This document shows positions 46,890 to 57,755 of a stretch of 64,000 nt of DNA, piece after piece. The number at the start of each line of letters is the position of its first letter. Positions within the stretch are counted from its first letter, which is position 1. Source of the stretch: Adineta vaga. Its lineage: Eukaryota > Rotifera. Where the stretch lies: NCBI GenBank assembly GCA_021613535.1, contig CP075493.1, forward strand, positions 124,001-188,000. Direction: 5' to 3'. The position numbers and the translations under genes were made by a program. The notes beneath the pieces were generated by a model, which had not been told where the DNA came from, did no database searches, and was given only the letters and a program-made list of their open reading frames with translations.

Positions 46890-47517
46890 TTATAGAAGAT
46901 TGAAAACAAACATTTTTAAATCAAATGGTTTAAATATTGAAGTAAACAAGTAATGTATATAAACCTTTATGAAGACATGAATTTATGAATACAATTTGCG
47001 ATGAACAAAAACCATTTATTTCCTCAAGTTTTATCTCTATGTTTATGAAACATATTTATTGTTACATATTGTTTTTTTGTTATCTTTTTACATAGAAACT
47101 TGATAAAAAATCTAACTATAGATGAAAGTGAACTCATAGAGCTATTTCTAAATCAAATAAATGATGTAGGATCAAAGAATTATCGAAATAATATATTTTG
47201 ACTCGTGCAAACGATTATAAATCGGTTTGTTTTCAGCTAAAAAACGGTCTCAATACTGAATAAAACACACTGTTTCATCATATCCGATAGCTCCCAGAAA
47301 ACCACCAAATACGGAAAGTTTACTGAACGGGCATATTACGGATCGTAATTCTGTGCCCGATAATACGGTTCGATACGGGCCAAAAACGGTCCGAATAGAT
47401 ACCGTATCATACTGTAACTACACCGTTTTTAAAACGTTTACGGTACGTTTTCATACCGTAAACGTGGCCGTTTTCATTCACCTGGGTGCACGCTGATTTT
47501 TTAATTTGCTTTACATT

Positions 47518-47615
47518 TCCGTACTGAACAATCATTGTGCTGATCATTCCTTGTGCTGAACATTCTCGTGGTGAATGTTCTGTGCTGAAAATTCCCGTGC
47601 TGAACGTTCACCAAC
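47518..47615. repeat. Degenerate repeat of GTGCTGAACATTC
   Basis: About six imperfect copies of (G)TGCTGAACATTC(C/T) lie between 47525 and 47610, just after the EnSpm-like element. Function unknown. Confidence 0.6.
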
Positions 47616-47672
47616 CCAGAATATCGTCTTCAGTCGACACAATCGCACTCAACATCAAATTCAGTCCATGAT

Positions 47673-47996
47673 ATGATAGACGATATCAATGCAAATCTGA
47701 ACAAATTAAATGAAACTCTCCGAAACTCTCCAACGATCCAGTCATTATCGGGTGAAATTGAAAAAATCCAAACTTTAAAGAACAATATCATTCATCAAGC
47801 TATTTTAACTAGTCGCAATAAAATTGCTAATCAGACCACTGTCATACAAACTGAACAGAATAAATTTCTAGTAAACAATAGATATATGGAATCAACATCA
47901 GAATGGCAAAAATTGGTGTTTGATGCTATCGAAAGTCGTCGGCTACATATGATTGAACGTGCAAGTTATATTAAACAAGATCGGTTGACAACATGA
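47673..47996 (+). CDS. Hypothetical 107-residue helical protein
   Basis: MIDDINANLNKLNETLRN opens a short frame with regular Leu/Ile spacing (LNKLNETL … IEKIQTLKNNII), suggesting a coiled coil. There is no signal peptide, membrane segment or recognisable domain. It is preceded by GTGCTGAACATTC-type repeats and followed by AT-rich DNA. It may be an exon of a larger gene, a transposon-associated protein or a chance frame. Confidence 0.35.
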   Translation: MIDDINANLNKLNETLRNSPTIQSLSGEIEKIQTLKNNIIHQAILTSRNKIANQTTVIQTEQNKFLVNNRYMESTSEWQKLVFDAIESRRLHMIERASYIKQDRLTT

Positions 47997-47999
47997 TCC

Positions 48000-49511
48000 A
48001 AAACAAATAATAACCTACAGAAACCAAGAGACTCTAGTGCATGATTTAAGAAACAGAAGATAAATACTTATTTCATAAATTTCATTTTTGTTCTTCATTT
48101 GAAAAAATTTCTTCGATAACAAAATAATTCTTATATTGTGTCTTCGAATTCTTCAGTCAATTGTTTTCGTTTATATAATATTGAAAAAATAAACTAATAT
48201 ATTTTTGATCTATTCTACACGTTTCATTAAACATGAACTATGTAACTTGATGCATACACAACGCCTTATATATTTTGATCTTACCTCTCCAATCCCGTCA
48301 TAACATTTCTAAACATATTCATTTCATCACGAAACACAACAATGTAATATACGCCTACCCAACAGACATGAATACTAACACAATATCTTAGATTCATCAT
48401 AAATTCCCAATTCCATCACACACGCTAATGCACAGTACAAATCAACGTCGACAGTTCACCATGAGTATAAATACCGATATTATTTTCTTTCAGATTCACA
48501 TCACACAATATTAAATATACAAGTGAGTATTATTTATATTCGTTCACATATAACCCATAAGACTATGAAATTCATCATCATTATCACTTATACTACCTTA
48601 CTTCCATCGTAATCCAACTTATAACAAAGACAACAATATCGAGTAGGTCTCGTAACTCATACAAACAGTTTTTTCAGCATATTTTGAACTTTGGATTAAA
48701 TTATCGTCTGAAGAGAATAGTGATATGTTCGAAATGCGTTATAGTAATTAGCAACTCACAACCTTACTCCCACCCACTCACCCTCACCCTTTCACTATAT
48801 AACTTCTGCTTGAAAAAGAAGCAAAATCCCATGCGATTAGTTTTCGCCGTCATAAAAGAATCATTTTTTGTCACACGAACGAAAAGGACGAGCGTATATA
48901 ACACCGCCAATCGGCCCATCCCCAAATGAATGTAAAAAATACATAAAACGATGCAAAATGAGACGGCGAATCATTCTTTAACAAATTCAACTTATTTCGG
49001 AAACAAATAAAAGGTTTCTGATAAGAAAGATTCGCCGTCTCATTTTGCATCGTTTTATGTATTTTTTACATTCATTTGGGGATGGGCCGATTGGCGGTGT
49101 TATATACGCTCGTCCTTTTCGTTCGTGTGACAAAAAATGATTCTTTTATGACGGCGAAAACTAATTGCATGGGACTTTGCTTCTTTTCAATCAGAAGCTA
49201 TTTAATGAAAATACGCTTTAATCTGTAGATTTTAGAGCTTTTCAAGCTGCATCTTGTGGTATATTTGGTTTTCTTCTCATATAGAAGAAAGATGGAACGC
49301 AAGAGTGGCCCATTCTTTAAGGGCCAACCGTTATTTTTGCATTGAAAAAAAAATTTACTAGAATGTTAGCTTATATATCTACCTTATAACGGGGGATAGA
49401 GATATGAGACTTTGGGGGTAATCTTTGCCTACTTACAAGGGTGAAGATACCAGAGTTTGAGCATGTTGTACTTTACTATAAGGGGAGAACGAGCAATTTT
49501 TCTAAGAACGA
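48000..49511. other. Intergenic with a near-perfect palindrome
   Basis: No gene is seen. 48803-49198 is a near-perfect palindrome. The rest is AT-rich. Confidence 0.55.
48803..49198. repeat. Palindromic MITE, arms about 170 bp
   Basis: The left arm 48803-48977 returns as reverse complement at 49025-49198. For instance AACACCGCCAATCGGCCCAT pairs with ATGGGCCGATTGGCGGTGTT. The loop is about 45 nt and only a few mismatches are seen near the outer ends. Confidence 0.9.
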
Positions 49512-50487
49512 CTAACGAGGGAAGGCCACCAACTGCCCCCTCGCTTTTGAGCTAAGACTCGGTTAACAATAGGTAATCGAACATGCTGGTCCCGAATATC
49601 ACAATGGTTTTTGCCCGGTCTCGATTTAACGACCAGTTTTTTAAAGATCTTGGTTTTTCACCCGAAAAACAATTTTCACTAAAAAGTTTTTTGACCTGTG
49701 CAAATGATAGAGCACGTCGCCAAACCTACAGAAAACAATTTTCAAGGTTCTAATCGAGGTTTTGAGCGAGTTTTCTGCATCTAATACCTAAAAAAAGAGA
49801 GAAAAACCGCTTATATTCTTATGCAATTTATGAAAGAAAAACTACTGTTTTTCTTTCTGTTCTGTTTTTTACTTATCAACAACATTCAAAAGTGGAGGAC
49901 TGCATGCATGTGTTAGACGTGATATACATCTTGATACATTCCAATTTCATAAGAATTCGGTAAAAAGGAAAAATTGACAACAGATAGCAGCTATAGAAAA
50001 AATTTCAAAGCATGTGAGACGCATATTTCAGTGCAAAGAACGGAGAACAGAGGAGAAATATTTATAACAGCAGCAATCTATAAAAATATATGTAATTTTA
50101 TCACTCGTATCGCAGCGTTAGAGTTATTTGTTGCTAATAACATATGTGAAAAAACTACTGTTTTTCTGTCATAAACTGCATAAGAATATAAGTGGTTTTT
50201 CTCTCTCTTTTTTTAAGTTTTAGATGCAGAAAACTCGCTCGAAACCTCGATTAAAACCTTGAAAATTGTTTTCTGTAGGTTTGGCGACGTGCTCTATCAT
50301 TTGCACAGGTCAAAAAAGGTTTTAGTGAAAATGGTTTTTCGGGTGAAAATCCAAGATCTTTAAAAAACTGGTCTTTAAATCGAGACCGAGCAAAAACCAT
50401 TGTGATATTCGGAACCAGCATGTTCGATTACCTATTGTCAACCGAGTTTCAGCTCAGAAGCGAGGGGCAGTTGGGGGCCTTCCCTCG
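49512..50487. mobile_element. Non-autonomous derivative of the pogo-type transposon
   Basis: It starts CTAACGAGGGAAGGCCACCA and ends GGCCTTCCCTCG. Both 350-bp terminal repeats match 37934-38290 and 40330-40682. The interior keeps sequence equivalent to 38310-38545 (GACAACAGATAGCAGCTATAG), but the transposase is gone. It is an internal deletion product. Confidence 0.9.
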
Positions 50488-50617
50488 TCAGGTTGAAACG
50501 TAGTTGGGGATGCACTGAATTGTCAAATGTTCTAGAGTAGATATGATGTGTTGAACAAATATTAGAAAGTAATTTAGTATTATTGTGAATACATTTATCT
50601 TACTTTTTTAGTTAATT

Positions 50618-51037
50618 ATGTCAGCTAATAATGATACAGAAGCAATAGCCGGATATGGTGTGAAAGGCGATCGTATCAACGCTTCCTTTGAATCGGTGTG
50701 GAAAGCAATGCTTGATAGTATTTATCATCCAGAAAAATACATTCCCGTAAAAAATGTGAAGATTATAGATAATGATGATCATATTTACCGAGAAATGTTA
50801 CATGAAGATGGATTTCTGCATAAAGAAAAAATTTTTTGTGACAGGGAGAAAGGTGAGTTTACATTCATTGATCCTGGCGATTTCGTGCATAAAAATAAAT
50901 ATTACAAAGATGAACAAGTGTTAGAATACTGGCTGGAAAATTATCAAGGTGAAAGAATATCGTGGAAAGAACCTAAAGTATTGATATTGTCAGCAATTAA
51001 GAAAACACAAGAATTAGCTGAAGAACAAGAGGAATAA
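50618..51037 (+). CDS. SRPBCC/DUF1857-like small protein
   Basis: A 139-residue frame resembling the START/SRPBCC superfamily, small-ligand-binding helix-grip folds that include polyketide cyclases and lipid carriers. Visible: FESVWKAMLDSIYHPEKYIP near the N-terminus, a beta-rich middle (YREML … KEKIFCDREKGEFTFID) and a long C-terminal helix (LILSAIKKTQELAEEQEE). I assign the superfamily from overall pattern, with most resemblance to DUF1857-type proteins of fungi and bacteria. A TTTTTTAG just before the start could be an acceptor for a 5' UTR intron. The gene is 17 kb from the reductase, so a role with the polyketide is speculative. It lies between two pogo-type element copies. Confidence 0.6.
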   Translation: MSANNDTEAIAGYGVKGDRINASFESVWKAMLDSIYHPEKYIPVKNVKIIDNDDHIYREMLHEDGFLHKEKIFCDREKGEFTFIDPGDFVHKNKYYKDEQVLEYWLENYQGERISWKEPKVLILSAIKKTQELAEEQEE

Positions 51038-51705
51038 TAATAATTACATATGACGTTATGATGTAATCTTCATAATAAAACAAACTTGAACGCTTTGCAA
51101 ATTTCAGACAAAAAATTTCAAATAACCTAATTAGCTTAGTTGTGGATCACTTTCATTTTATTTGCATGAATAAATATAACTGAATATTATAAATCGTATT
51201 GTTTAACAATACTTAGACGCTATATTTCCTCAATCAAAGTTAGTTGCGAGCCGGTTGTAACAGAATTTCGAAAGAGTGGATTACTCCGTTGTCATAGTGA
51301 AGGTTGTTTTATTTGTTATTTACTGACGAATTTGAATAACGTTACCACCGTCATCGGTATAGGTAGGTGTGGGTCACTTAACTTAATTCTACTTAATAAA
51401 GTCACTTAATTAAGTGTTCTCACTTAACGCTTGATACTAAGCATTAAAGTTTTTCGTTCAAAATCAAAACTTCATATTATGTGTTAAGTGAAATGACTTA
51501 ATAAAGTGAAATTAAAGTTTTTCCTCTTAAGCTCAATTTCACCTAATCGAGCTTCTTCATCAAGTTTTTCCACTGAATGCTTGGTGTTAGGTGTGGGAGG
51601 GTGGGTTTGGGTGTGCGTCGATTTGATACCCGCAACCACAACCGCACCCACACCACACCCATACCCACACCCACACCCTCACTATAGTATAACTCATCAC
51701 TTCTA
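51038..51705. other. Intergenic with telomere-like fold-back
   Basis: AT-rich 3' flank, several CACTTAAT/ACTTAATAAAGT repeats (51370-51515), then the telomere-like fold-back at 51589-51680. Confidence 0.6.
51589..51680. repeat. Telomere-like fold-back (degenerate)
   Basis: The G-rich arm GGTGTGGGAGGGTGGGTTTG (from 51589) is followed, after about 15 nt, by a longer C-rich arm ending CCCACACCCACACCCTC. It ends 25 bp before a diverged pogo-type terminus (51706). Confidence 0.8.
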
Positions 51706-52680
51706 CTAACGAGAAAGGGCTACCAACTGATAAATCGCTTTACACCTAAAACATAGTGTACCATTGGTAACCGATGATGCTGAATCCGAATGTCAGGGTC
51801 TTTACTGCTGATGCAATCTCCAAGACCCTGGTTTTCCATGAAATTTGTTTTTTTCCAGAATCATTTTTTGATTGTTCCAGATAATACAGGATATAAAATT
51901 ATCCATAAAAAAACTTTTTAAGACCATTTTAGCAATGAATGAAGCTGTTATGAGATGAAAAAGATAATGTATTCGAATGGTTTTAGTCTTTCATTCACAT
52001 TTTTTTCTTTCAATATGTCAATAATGTATGTTTGTTGCTGTATCTTGAAGATTATTTCAAAAATAGACTTATCTCTCCTATATCTTTCTTAATCAAAACT
52101 TTGTTTATAATAAAAAACTAGAAAAACAAGAAGAACGGAAATGCGAAACATATATATAATCGAAAAAGATTTCTAAAACTTTGGACATAGTTCTATCTTA
52201 TAGTCCGTTTTTTATAACTTGTTATGTTGAAAGATTGATGTAACGAAGTAGATAAAAGTTGACGTCTGCAATTACGAAAATGCATTATAAAATCCTATTT
52301 TAGTATTTTTTGGAATATGAAATCCTTACTTCGTGATAGCTAACCATGGAAGTGATATGAAATTAAAAAAATGTTGGAAGCATAGCTTCTCTCCACATTG
52401 TGCACATGTGATAAACACACTTTCTCCACATGTTTGCAAGTGACATACTTCATGAGATCGTATTGGTGGAAAACATATCTCATTGACAGTGGAGAAAGGA
52501 GCGGGATCTTTTCTTAACAAGCCAGCTGCATGCAAACTGTACTTAATCAGTGGTTGAAAAACAGGCGCCGAAAGCTGATCATGCATAAGCGAAACAATTT
52601 TAATAATGTTGTTTCGCTCATACAGATGAATATCAATTTTATCCAAAGCCACACGATTATACACCTTTTTGAGAAAGCAA
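51706..52680. mobile_element. Diverged, truncated pogo-type element
   Basis: The left terminus CTAACGAGAAAGGGCTACCA and the following GATGCTGAATCCGAAT parallel the terminus at 37934 at clearly lower identity. A - strand transposase remnant (52326-52680) lies inside. The other end is replaced by the palindrome starting near 52673. Confidence 0.65.
52326..52680 (-). pseudogene. C-terminal fragment of a pogo-type transposase
   Basis: On the - strand, FLKKVYNRVALDKIDIHLYE … NNIIKIVSLMHDQLS … ESVFITCAQCGEKLCFQHFF aligns with the C-terminal third of the transposase at 38639-40310 (FLKACYHRVALDELDIHLHE …). The catalytic core is missing. A short decayed copy of the same junction (AATTGCTTTTTCAAAAAGG) reappears inverted at 53155-53173. 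Confidence 0.85.
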
Positions 52681-53170
52681 TTACAGATTCTGATAGAGCA
52701 TGAAATTCTCTATCATCCTGTATATTTACTTATTTACTTATATTCATTTATTGAAAAGAAAATTTGAGTACAATGAAAACATTTTCAATCGACAAGTACA
52801 AAAATGCGGTGTGTTGAATGTTTTTCAAACTACAGGTACCAAGGAAATAATTTTAAAAAAAAGTAATTCCATATTCTGGTAGAGCTTCAAATTCTCTATC
52901 ATCCTATATATTTTGGTCTTATCTTATATTTGTATGCTGAATAATAATTTGAGTAATATTTGAAAACAACCTCATTGATCAGGTCTTGATTGGACGGAAA
53001 AAATAAAAAAGAAGTATAAGAAAGATGCGAATTTTTTGTACTTGTCGATTGAAAATGTTTTCATTGTACTCAAATTTTCTTTTCAATAAATGAATATAAG
53101 TAAATAAGTAAATATACAGGATGATAGAGAATTTCATGCTCTATCAGAATCTGTAATTGCTTTTTCAAAA
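52673..53170. repeat. Palindrome, arms about 135 bp
   Basis: 52673-52806 (GCAATTACAGATTCTGATAG … CGACAAGTACAAAAA) is the reverse complement of 53036-53168. A third partial copy of the stem starts near 52869 (TCCATATTCTGGTAGAGC). It joins the truncated transposase fragment. Confidence 0.8.
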
Positions 53171-54633
53171 AGGCAGTTGTATAGTGATGAAAAATTTAAA
53201 AAACCAATTTTGATGACAGTCAAAAAATCATGTCTGTGGGAATCTGGACATGAGGGTGTCTTCATTGTACTCAAATTATTTTGGCAATACATAAATGAAA
53301 ATTAAAACATAAATATACAGGAAGATAGGAAACTCCACGGGCTTTCAGAATATGGTATTTATTATTTCATTTTAAATGTTTTTATAGTGACGATATACTC
53401 AAAATACAGAGTACAGCTATTTTTTTCAGGGGAATATATAAGTTAGACCAATCTGACGAGACTTTGAAATAAGTCAAAACCAGTCACGCCAGCTTGTCAC
53501 TCCCTCACCCTCATCTCCACTCTCACCCTCATTCTCACCGTTAATATTCTAGTTCCTTATATTTCATTTTTAAATTTGAATCGTTTATATTCAGCAGACG
53601 AAACTTGGTTTACAATGGAGTTTTAATTTAGTGTATTGGCCGATTTATCTCAGCACACTTAGTTCCCTTTGGATTCAACTTCTATTCTTCCTTTCTGTGA
53701 TTTCATTTAAATATTTTAACTCGTATTTCAATTTCAATGTCACCATTATTAATCTGATTGTCTCCTTCTGTTTTTCATTTCGTAATTGCGATTTCAGCTA
53801 ATTACTATTTGTGCTTAAATGCAGTGCCTTGTAGAATGTGTCGATTTTAAAATAAAGTAACATTAAACGCGTGGAAACTCTGCATTTTACATTAGATTAT
53901 TTTCAAGCACATTCATTTATTAGATTTTGTCGAGTTAGATCGATTGCTGAAAAGCAAGCGCTGAGTATAGGAGATAGAATTTATATTTTCTTCAAGGATA
54001 TGTCGATCTATTTTCAATTGATTATAGAAGTTACATTGACATACTAGTCATATAAAAAATGCCACCACCTTAAAATAATTCAATGATCAAGCAAAGTTAG
54101 AGAGAGAGAGTATGCGACGTCTATCGTCGCAACCATGTCGCCAAAGGTCGCAGATCACGATCAGCTGGTATGGCTTTATCACCGAAAAGACGCTCAAGCA
54201 CCGCGTGAAATCGAAAAGCCAGGGTTTCCTACAAATAAAAAGCTGAATATTAACAACCCTTGTGTAAAAAGCTGACGTTTTCTCTTCACTTCATATTGTG
54301 AGACACCCTACAGCGTTTCAATTTACTATTGAGAAAGATAAAACGGGGTTTAAAGTGTTCACGATTGAAGAGAAAATTTCTTGTCAGTGAGGAGAAGTGA
54401 GATAACTGGTGATTAAGACCCAATTATCTTTAAGGTTTCTTTACTGTCTGAAGTCCAAGCTTAATAGCCCACTATGGTTTCTAATGTTCCAGTGAATGTT
54501 TTAGCTATAATACATCCTGATAGAAGTGCGAATCTTCTTCAACAGCTAATATAAACTTAATCTTCCTTGCATCTTTTAGAACGCTACATTCGACCGACCT
54601 CTTGAAATCTTGTTCTAGATTGATTGTAAACAT
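53171..54633. other. Gene-free stretch
   Basis: No supported gene. 53495-53540 is a C-rich CTCACCCTCATT-type stretch, reminiscent of decayed telomere-like repeat. The rest is AT-rich. Confidence 0.5.
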
Positions 54634-54918
54634 GCAGGGTGTTAAAAAACCTTTACGCACCCTTCCTTAGCGACATAATGAATCAATGATATAGTCAACT
54701 ATTCATACCAAATTAAAGCCCGTCAAAAGCTGCATCTAAGGACCTAATTAAAGTCAACAGTAGATAGGCAATTATCAAAATATATTGGACACATGAAAAT
54801 GTCGCATACTATAAAGGGTGTCCCAGAAGTTCTGGGGGAATTTTTGAAATTCATCGTTCACAACTTCAGTAAAAGCAAACTCTTTGAAACTTTCATAGAT
54901 TATTTTACATAGTTAATA

Positions 54919-56588
54919 CTACAGTAGTGGCCAAAATTATAAGACCACCTTATTTCGATCTATTTTTTCGAATTTGTTTTTGCCCAGAACATGATATTTT
55001 TTTCTCAAATTTATCGAACTATGTAGAATTCAATATGCTCTTTCAGAATTTGATGAAAAAATTTTATTAGTTCGAGTAGTTTTTATAACAAAATTTTCAA
55101 AAAAAATATCTATATTTTTCTGGCCGAAATTATAAGACCACTACTAGGATTTTCTAATTTCGGCCGCCGAACTGCGAACGATTGGTTCATAAAATATTAC
55201 GTAAATAAAGCTACACTCTTTATGAACTATTTTCACTTCTTTCAGATATTCCCTGTCAGATATTTTTTACAATTACTACACTTCATTTTGCAACTGGTGG
55301 TAGTGGGTCGGTCAAAGGTATCTTTGAACAAGAAAATCGAAATTAAAGCTTTATTAGAAGAAGGTTTTACTTAACAATACGTTGCTAACAAACTTGGCGT
55401 TTCAAAAACGTGTCTTAAATCTAGCAAAAAAAATTTTAAAAAAATTACCATTGTCACATTCACCTGGCCAAGGGCGACCAAAAGCATCGACAGCAACTGA
55501 AGATCGAAATTTGTTACGTTTATGCAAGAAAGATCGAACAAAATCTAGCAAACAATAATCATCTGAACTCCTTCTTTCAAATGGTTAACAATTAAGTCCA
55601 CGAAAAGCCCGTCGTCGACTCCTCGATATGGGGTATAAAAGCTACACAGTGAAGAGAAAACCGGTTCGAAAACCTGCTCAAAAACAAGCACGACTTTCCT
55701 TTGCCGGAGAACATCAATATTGGTCAAACGAATGGAATAACATCATCTGGAGTGACGAATATCATTTTGAAGTACTTAATCGAAAGAATCGTACAGTAGT
55801 TCGACCTCTTTCAAAAGAAGCCGATGAACCATTTAATTTCGTGCCAAGAGTACAAGGAGGTGGTGGTAGTGTGAGCGTATGGGGCTGCATGTCAGGAGGT
55901 GCTCGAGGTTCATTAGTTATGTATTCTGGTAATCTTAATGATAGAGCATATATTCAATTAATTGAGGAAGCTTTAACTATGTTTATTGAAGATACTTTTG
56001 ATTCATCAAACAAAGAATGGCTGTTCATGCAAGACAACGCACCCGCACATCGATCAGCTTATTCAATTAATTGGTTTAAAACTAACAAAATTACTCTTCT
56101 AAAATGGCCTGCTACTTCACCTGACCTTAATCCAATTGAAAGTTTGTGAGATTACATCGTTAAGGAATTACAAAAAATGAAGCCAACGAACGTTATACAA
56201 TTACAGGAAATGATTCAAGATATTTGGCGTGGTATAACTCCTATGCGTTGTCAGAAGTTAGTGGATTCTATGCCACGTCGTATTAAACAATGTCTTAAAT
56301 CCAAAGGTGGAACATTCAATAAATATCAATAAGAATGTCCAGAACAAAATTAGAAAATCCTAGTAGTGGTCTTATAATTTCGGCCAGAAAAATATAGATA
56401 TTTTTTTTGAAAATTTTTTTATAAAAACTACTCGAACTAATAAAATTTTTTCATCAAATTCCGAAAGAGCATATTGAATTCTACATAGTTCGATAAATTT
56501 GAGAAAAAAATATCATGTTCTGGGCAAAAACAAATTCGAAAAAATAGATCGAAATAAGGTGGTCTTATAATTTTGGCCACTACTGTAG
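54919..56588. mobile_element. Tc1/mariner transposon, inactive
   Basis: Terminal repeats of about 245 bp start CTACAGTAGTGGCCAAAATT and end with the complement, flanked by TA (54917-54918, 56589-56590). The internal boundary of each repeat carries a second copy of the GGCCGAAATTATAAGACCAC motif (about 55122, 56360). It encodes one disrupted transposase. Confidence 0.9.
55303..56332 (+). pseudogene. Tc1-type transposase (DD34E) with in-frame stops
   Basis: Similarity begins at 55303 with GRSKVSLNKKIEIKALLEEG (start codon now GTG), then a stop (TAA near 55374) and a helix-turn-helix-like QYVANKLGVSKTCLK. The catalytic core is open from 55628: IIWSDEYHFEV (first Asp), VWGCMSGGARG, FMQDNAPAHRS (second Asp), WPATSPDLNPIE (Glu, 34 residues on). 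TGA replaces the expected Trp codon at about 56147-56149 (SL*DYIV), and the frame then continues to TAA at 56330-56332. The reading frame also breaks near 55440-55620. Dead copy. Confidence 0.9.
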
Positions 56589-57204
56589 TATTAACTATGT
56601 AAAATAATCTATGAAAGTTTCAAAGAGTTTGCTTTTACTGAAGTTGTGAACGATGAATTTCAAAAATTCCCCCAGAACTTCTGGGACACCCTTTATAGTA
56701 TGCGACATTTTCATGTGTCCAATATATTTTGATAATTGCCTATCTACTGTTGACTTTAATTAGGTCCTTAGATGCAGCTTTTGACGGGCTTTAATTTGGT
56801 ATGAATAGTTGACTATATCATTGATTCATTAGGTCGCTAAGGAAGGGTGCGTAAAGGTTTTTTAACACTCTGTATTACTCTGTTGGTTCGAAAGACTAAA
56901 CTTTGTTTGACTTATTAACAAATCTAGGTACGATGGTTAGTATTCTTACCGTAACATTCGTTCAAAGATATACACTCCTTCATGGAGAATCGTCGTCACC
57001 GCTATAAGTCCAAAAAATCGGGTCTTCAGAGTCGACAGAATAAAAAGTAAATACGAGTGCTACACGGAATATAGAGAAACATATTATCACTCATGTTGGC
57101 TTCTCAACGTAGTCTGCTCACATTTATGCCTGGCCATAACCCGGCGTTACAGAGGATCAACTTTGATTTGAGTTAATAGATGCTCTTTAATTGGATGCGG
57201 TCCT

Positions 57205-57660
57205 ACGCTCTAAAAACATAGGTGCTCTACTAAACCCCCCAAAAAGGTTTCCTCGTTAAGAAAAAATCTGTAAACATGCGCAGCGTTTGACAAATACAAT
57301 AAAAAATTCTACGAAAGCATTAAAGGATCGTCCCGTGTACCGGCGAGGAAAACCTTCTGCTACGAAACTTTTAGAGTTTCATATTAAACTCCACAAGAAT
57401 ATTGTAGTTTAGTATGAAAATATTTGGTTTTCATCTGAAACTCTAAACACTTCGTGTTCTACTAAACCTCTTTATGTTGTCCTGCACTTTAGAAAAATTT
57501 CGTCTGAGAAGGTTCTTTCCGCCGGTATACGGGACGATCTTTTAATGGTTTCGTAGAATCTTTTTGTTGTGTTCTCCAGACGGTGAACATGTTTAGAGAC
57601 TTTTCCTAACGAGAAAATCTTTTTGGGGGTTCAGTAGAGCACTAATTTTTATTAGAGTGT
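57205..57660. mobile_element. Palindromic MITE with ACGCTCTAAAAA ends
   Basis: The left arm (CTCTAAAAACATAGGTGCTC … CCCCCCAAAAAGGTTTCCTC) pairs with the right arm ending TTTTTATTAGAGTGT at 57660. The inner part also pairs (CGTCCCGTGTACCGGCG near 57330 with CGCCGGTATACGGGACG near 57520). Termini resemble those of 900-1298. Confidence 0.75.
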
Positions 57661-57755
57661 ATAAAACATTTCATATATGTATAATTTCTTCAAGACTATA
57701 TTTAAGCATGTCATGTACTACTTCCTGAGAAATTATCGCCAAGTTTCAGAAACTG

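Larger units (their letters stand above)
41315..47486. mobile_element. CMC/EnSpm-like transposon with two genes
   Basis: The proposed ends are CCCATGTCGAAAGTATCGG (41315) and, inverted, CCCAGGTGAATGAAAACGG (ending 47486), similar but not identical. Both sides carry many short subterminal copies of ACCGTAAACGG / AACGGCCCGTATTACGG-like motifs, as in the EnSpm/CACTA group. A TG dinucleotide flanks both ends, which may be the target duplication. The ends lack a canonical CACTA. It encloses a tnp2-like transposase (42043-45002) and a second split gene (45223-46889). Confidence 0.65.
54634..56872. mobile_element. Near-perfect palindromic element interrupted at its centre by a Tc1/mariner copy
   Basis: The left arm 54634-54918 (from CAGGGTGTTAAAAAACC) and right arm 56589-56872 are reverse complements with only a few mismatches. 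Within each arm, at 54818 and 56695, lies AGGGTGTCCCAGAAGTTCTG. Removing the mariner copy and one TA joins the arms as ATAGTTAATATTAACTAT, a perfect dyad. Confidence 0.85.

Noticed and set aside
48684-48929. 81-codon frame
   Set aside because: It lies largely in one arm of the palindrome at 48803-49198 and has no domain.
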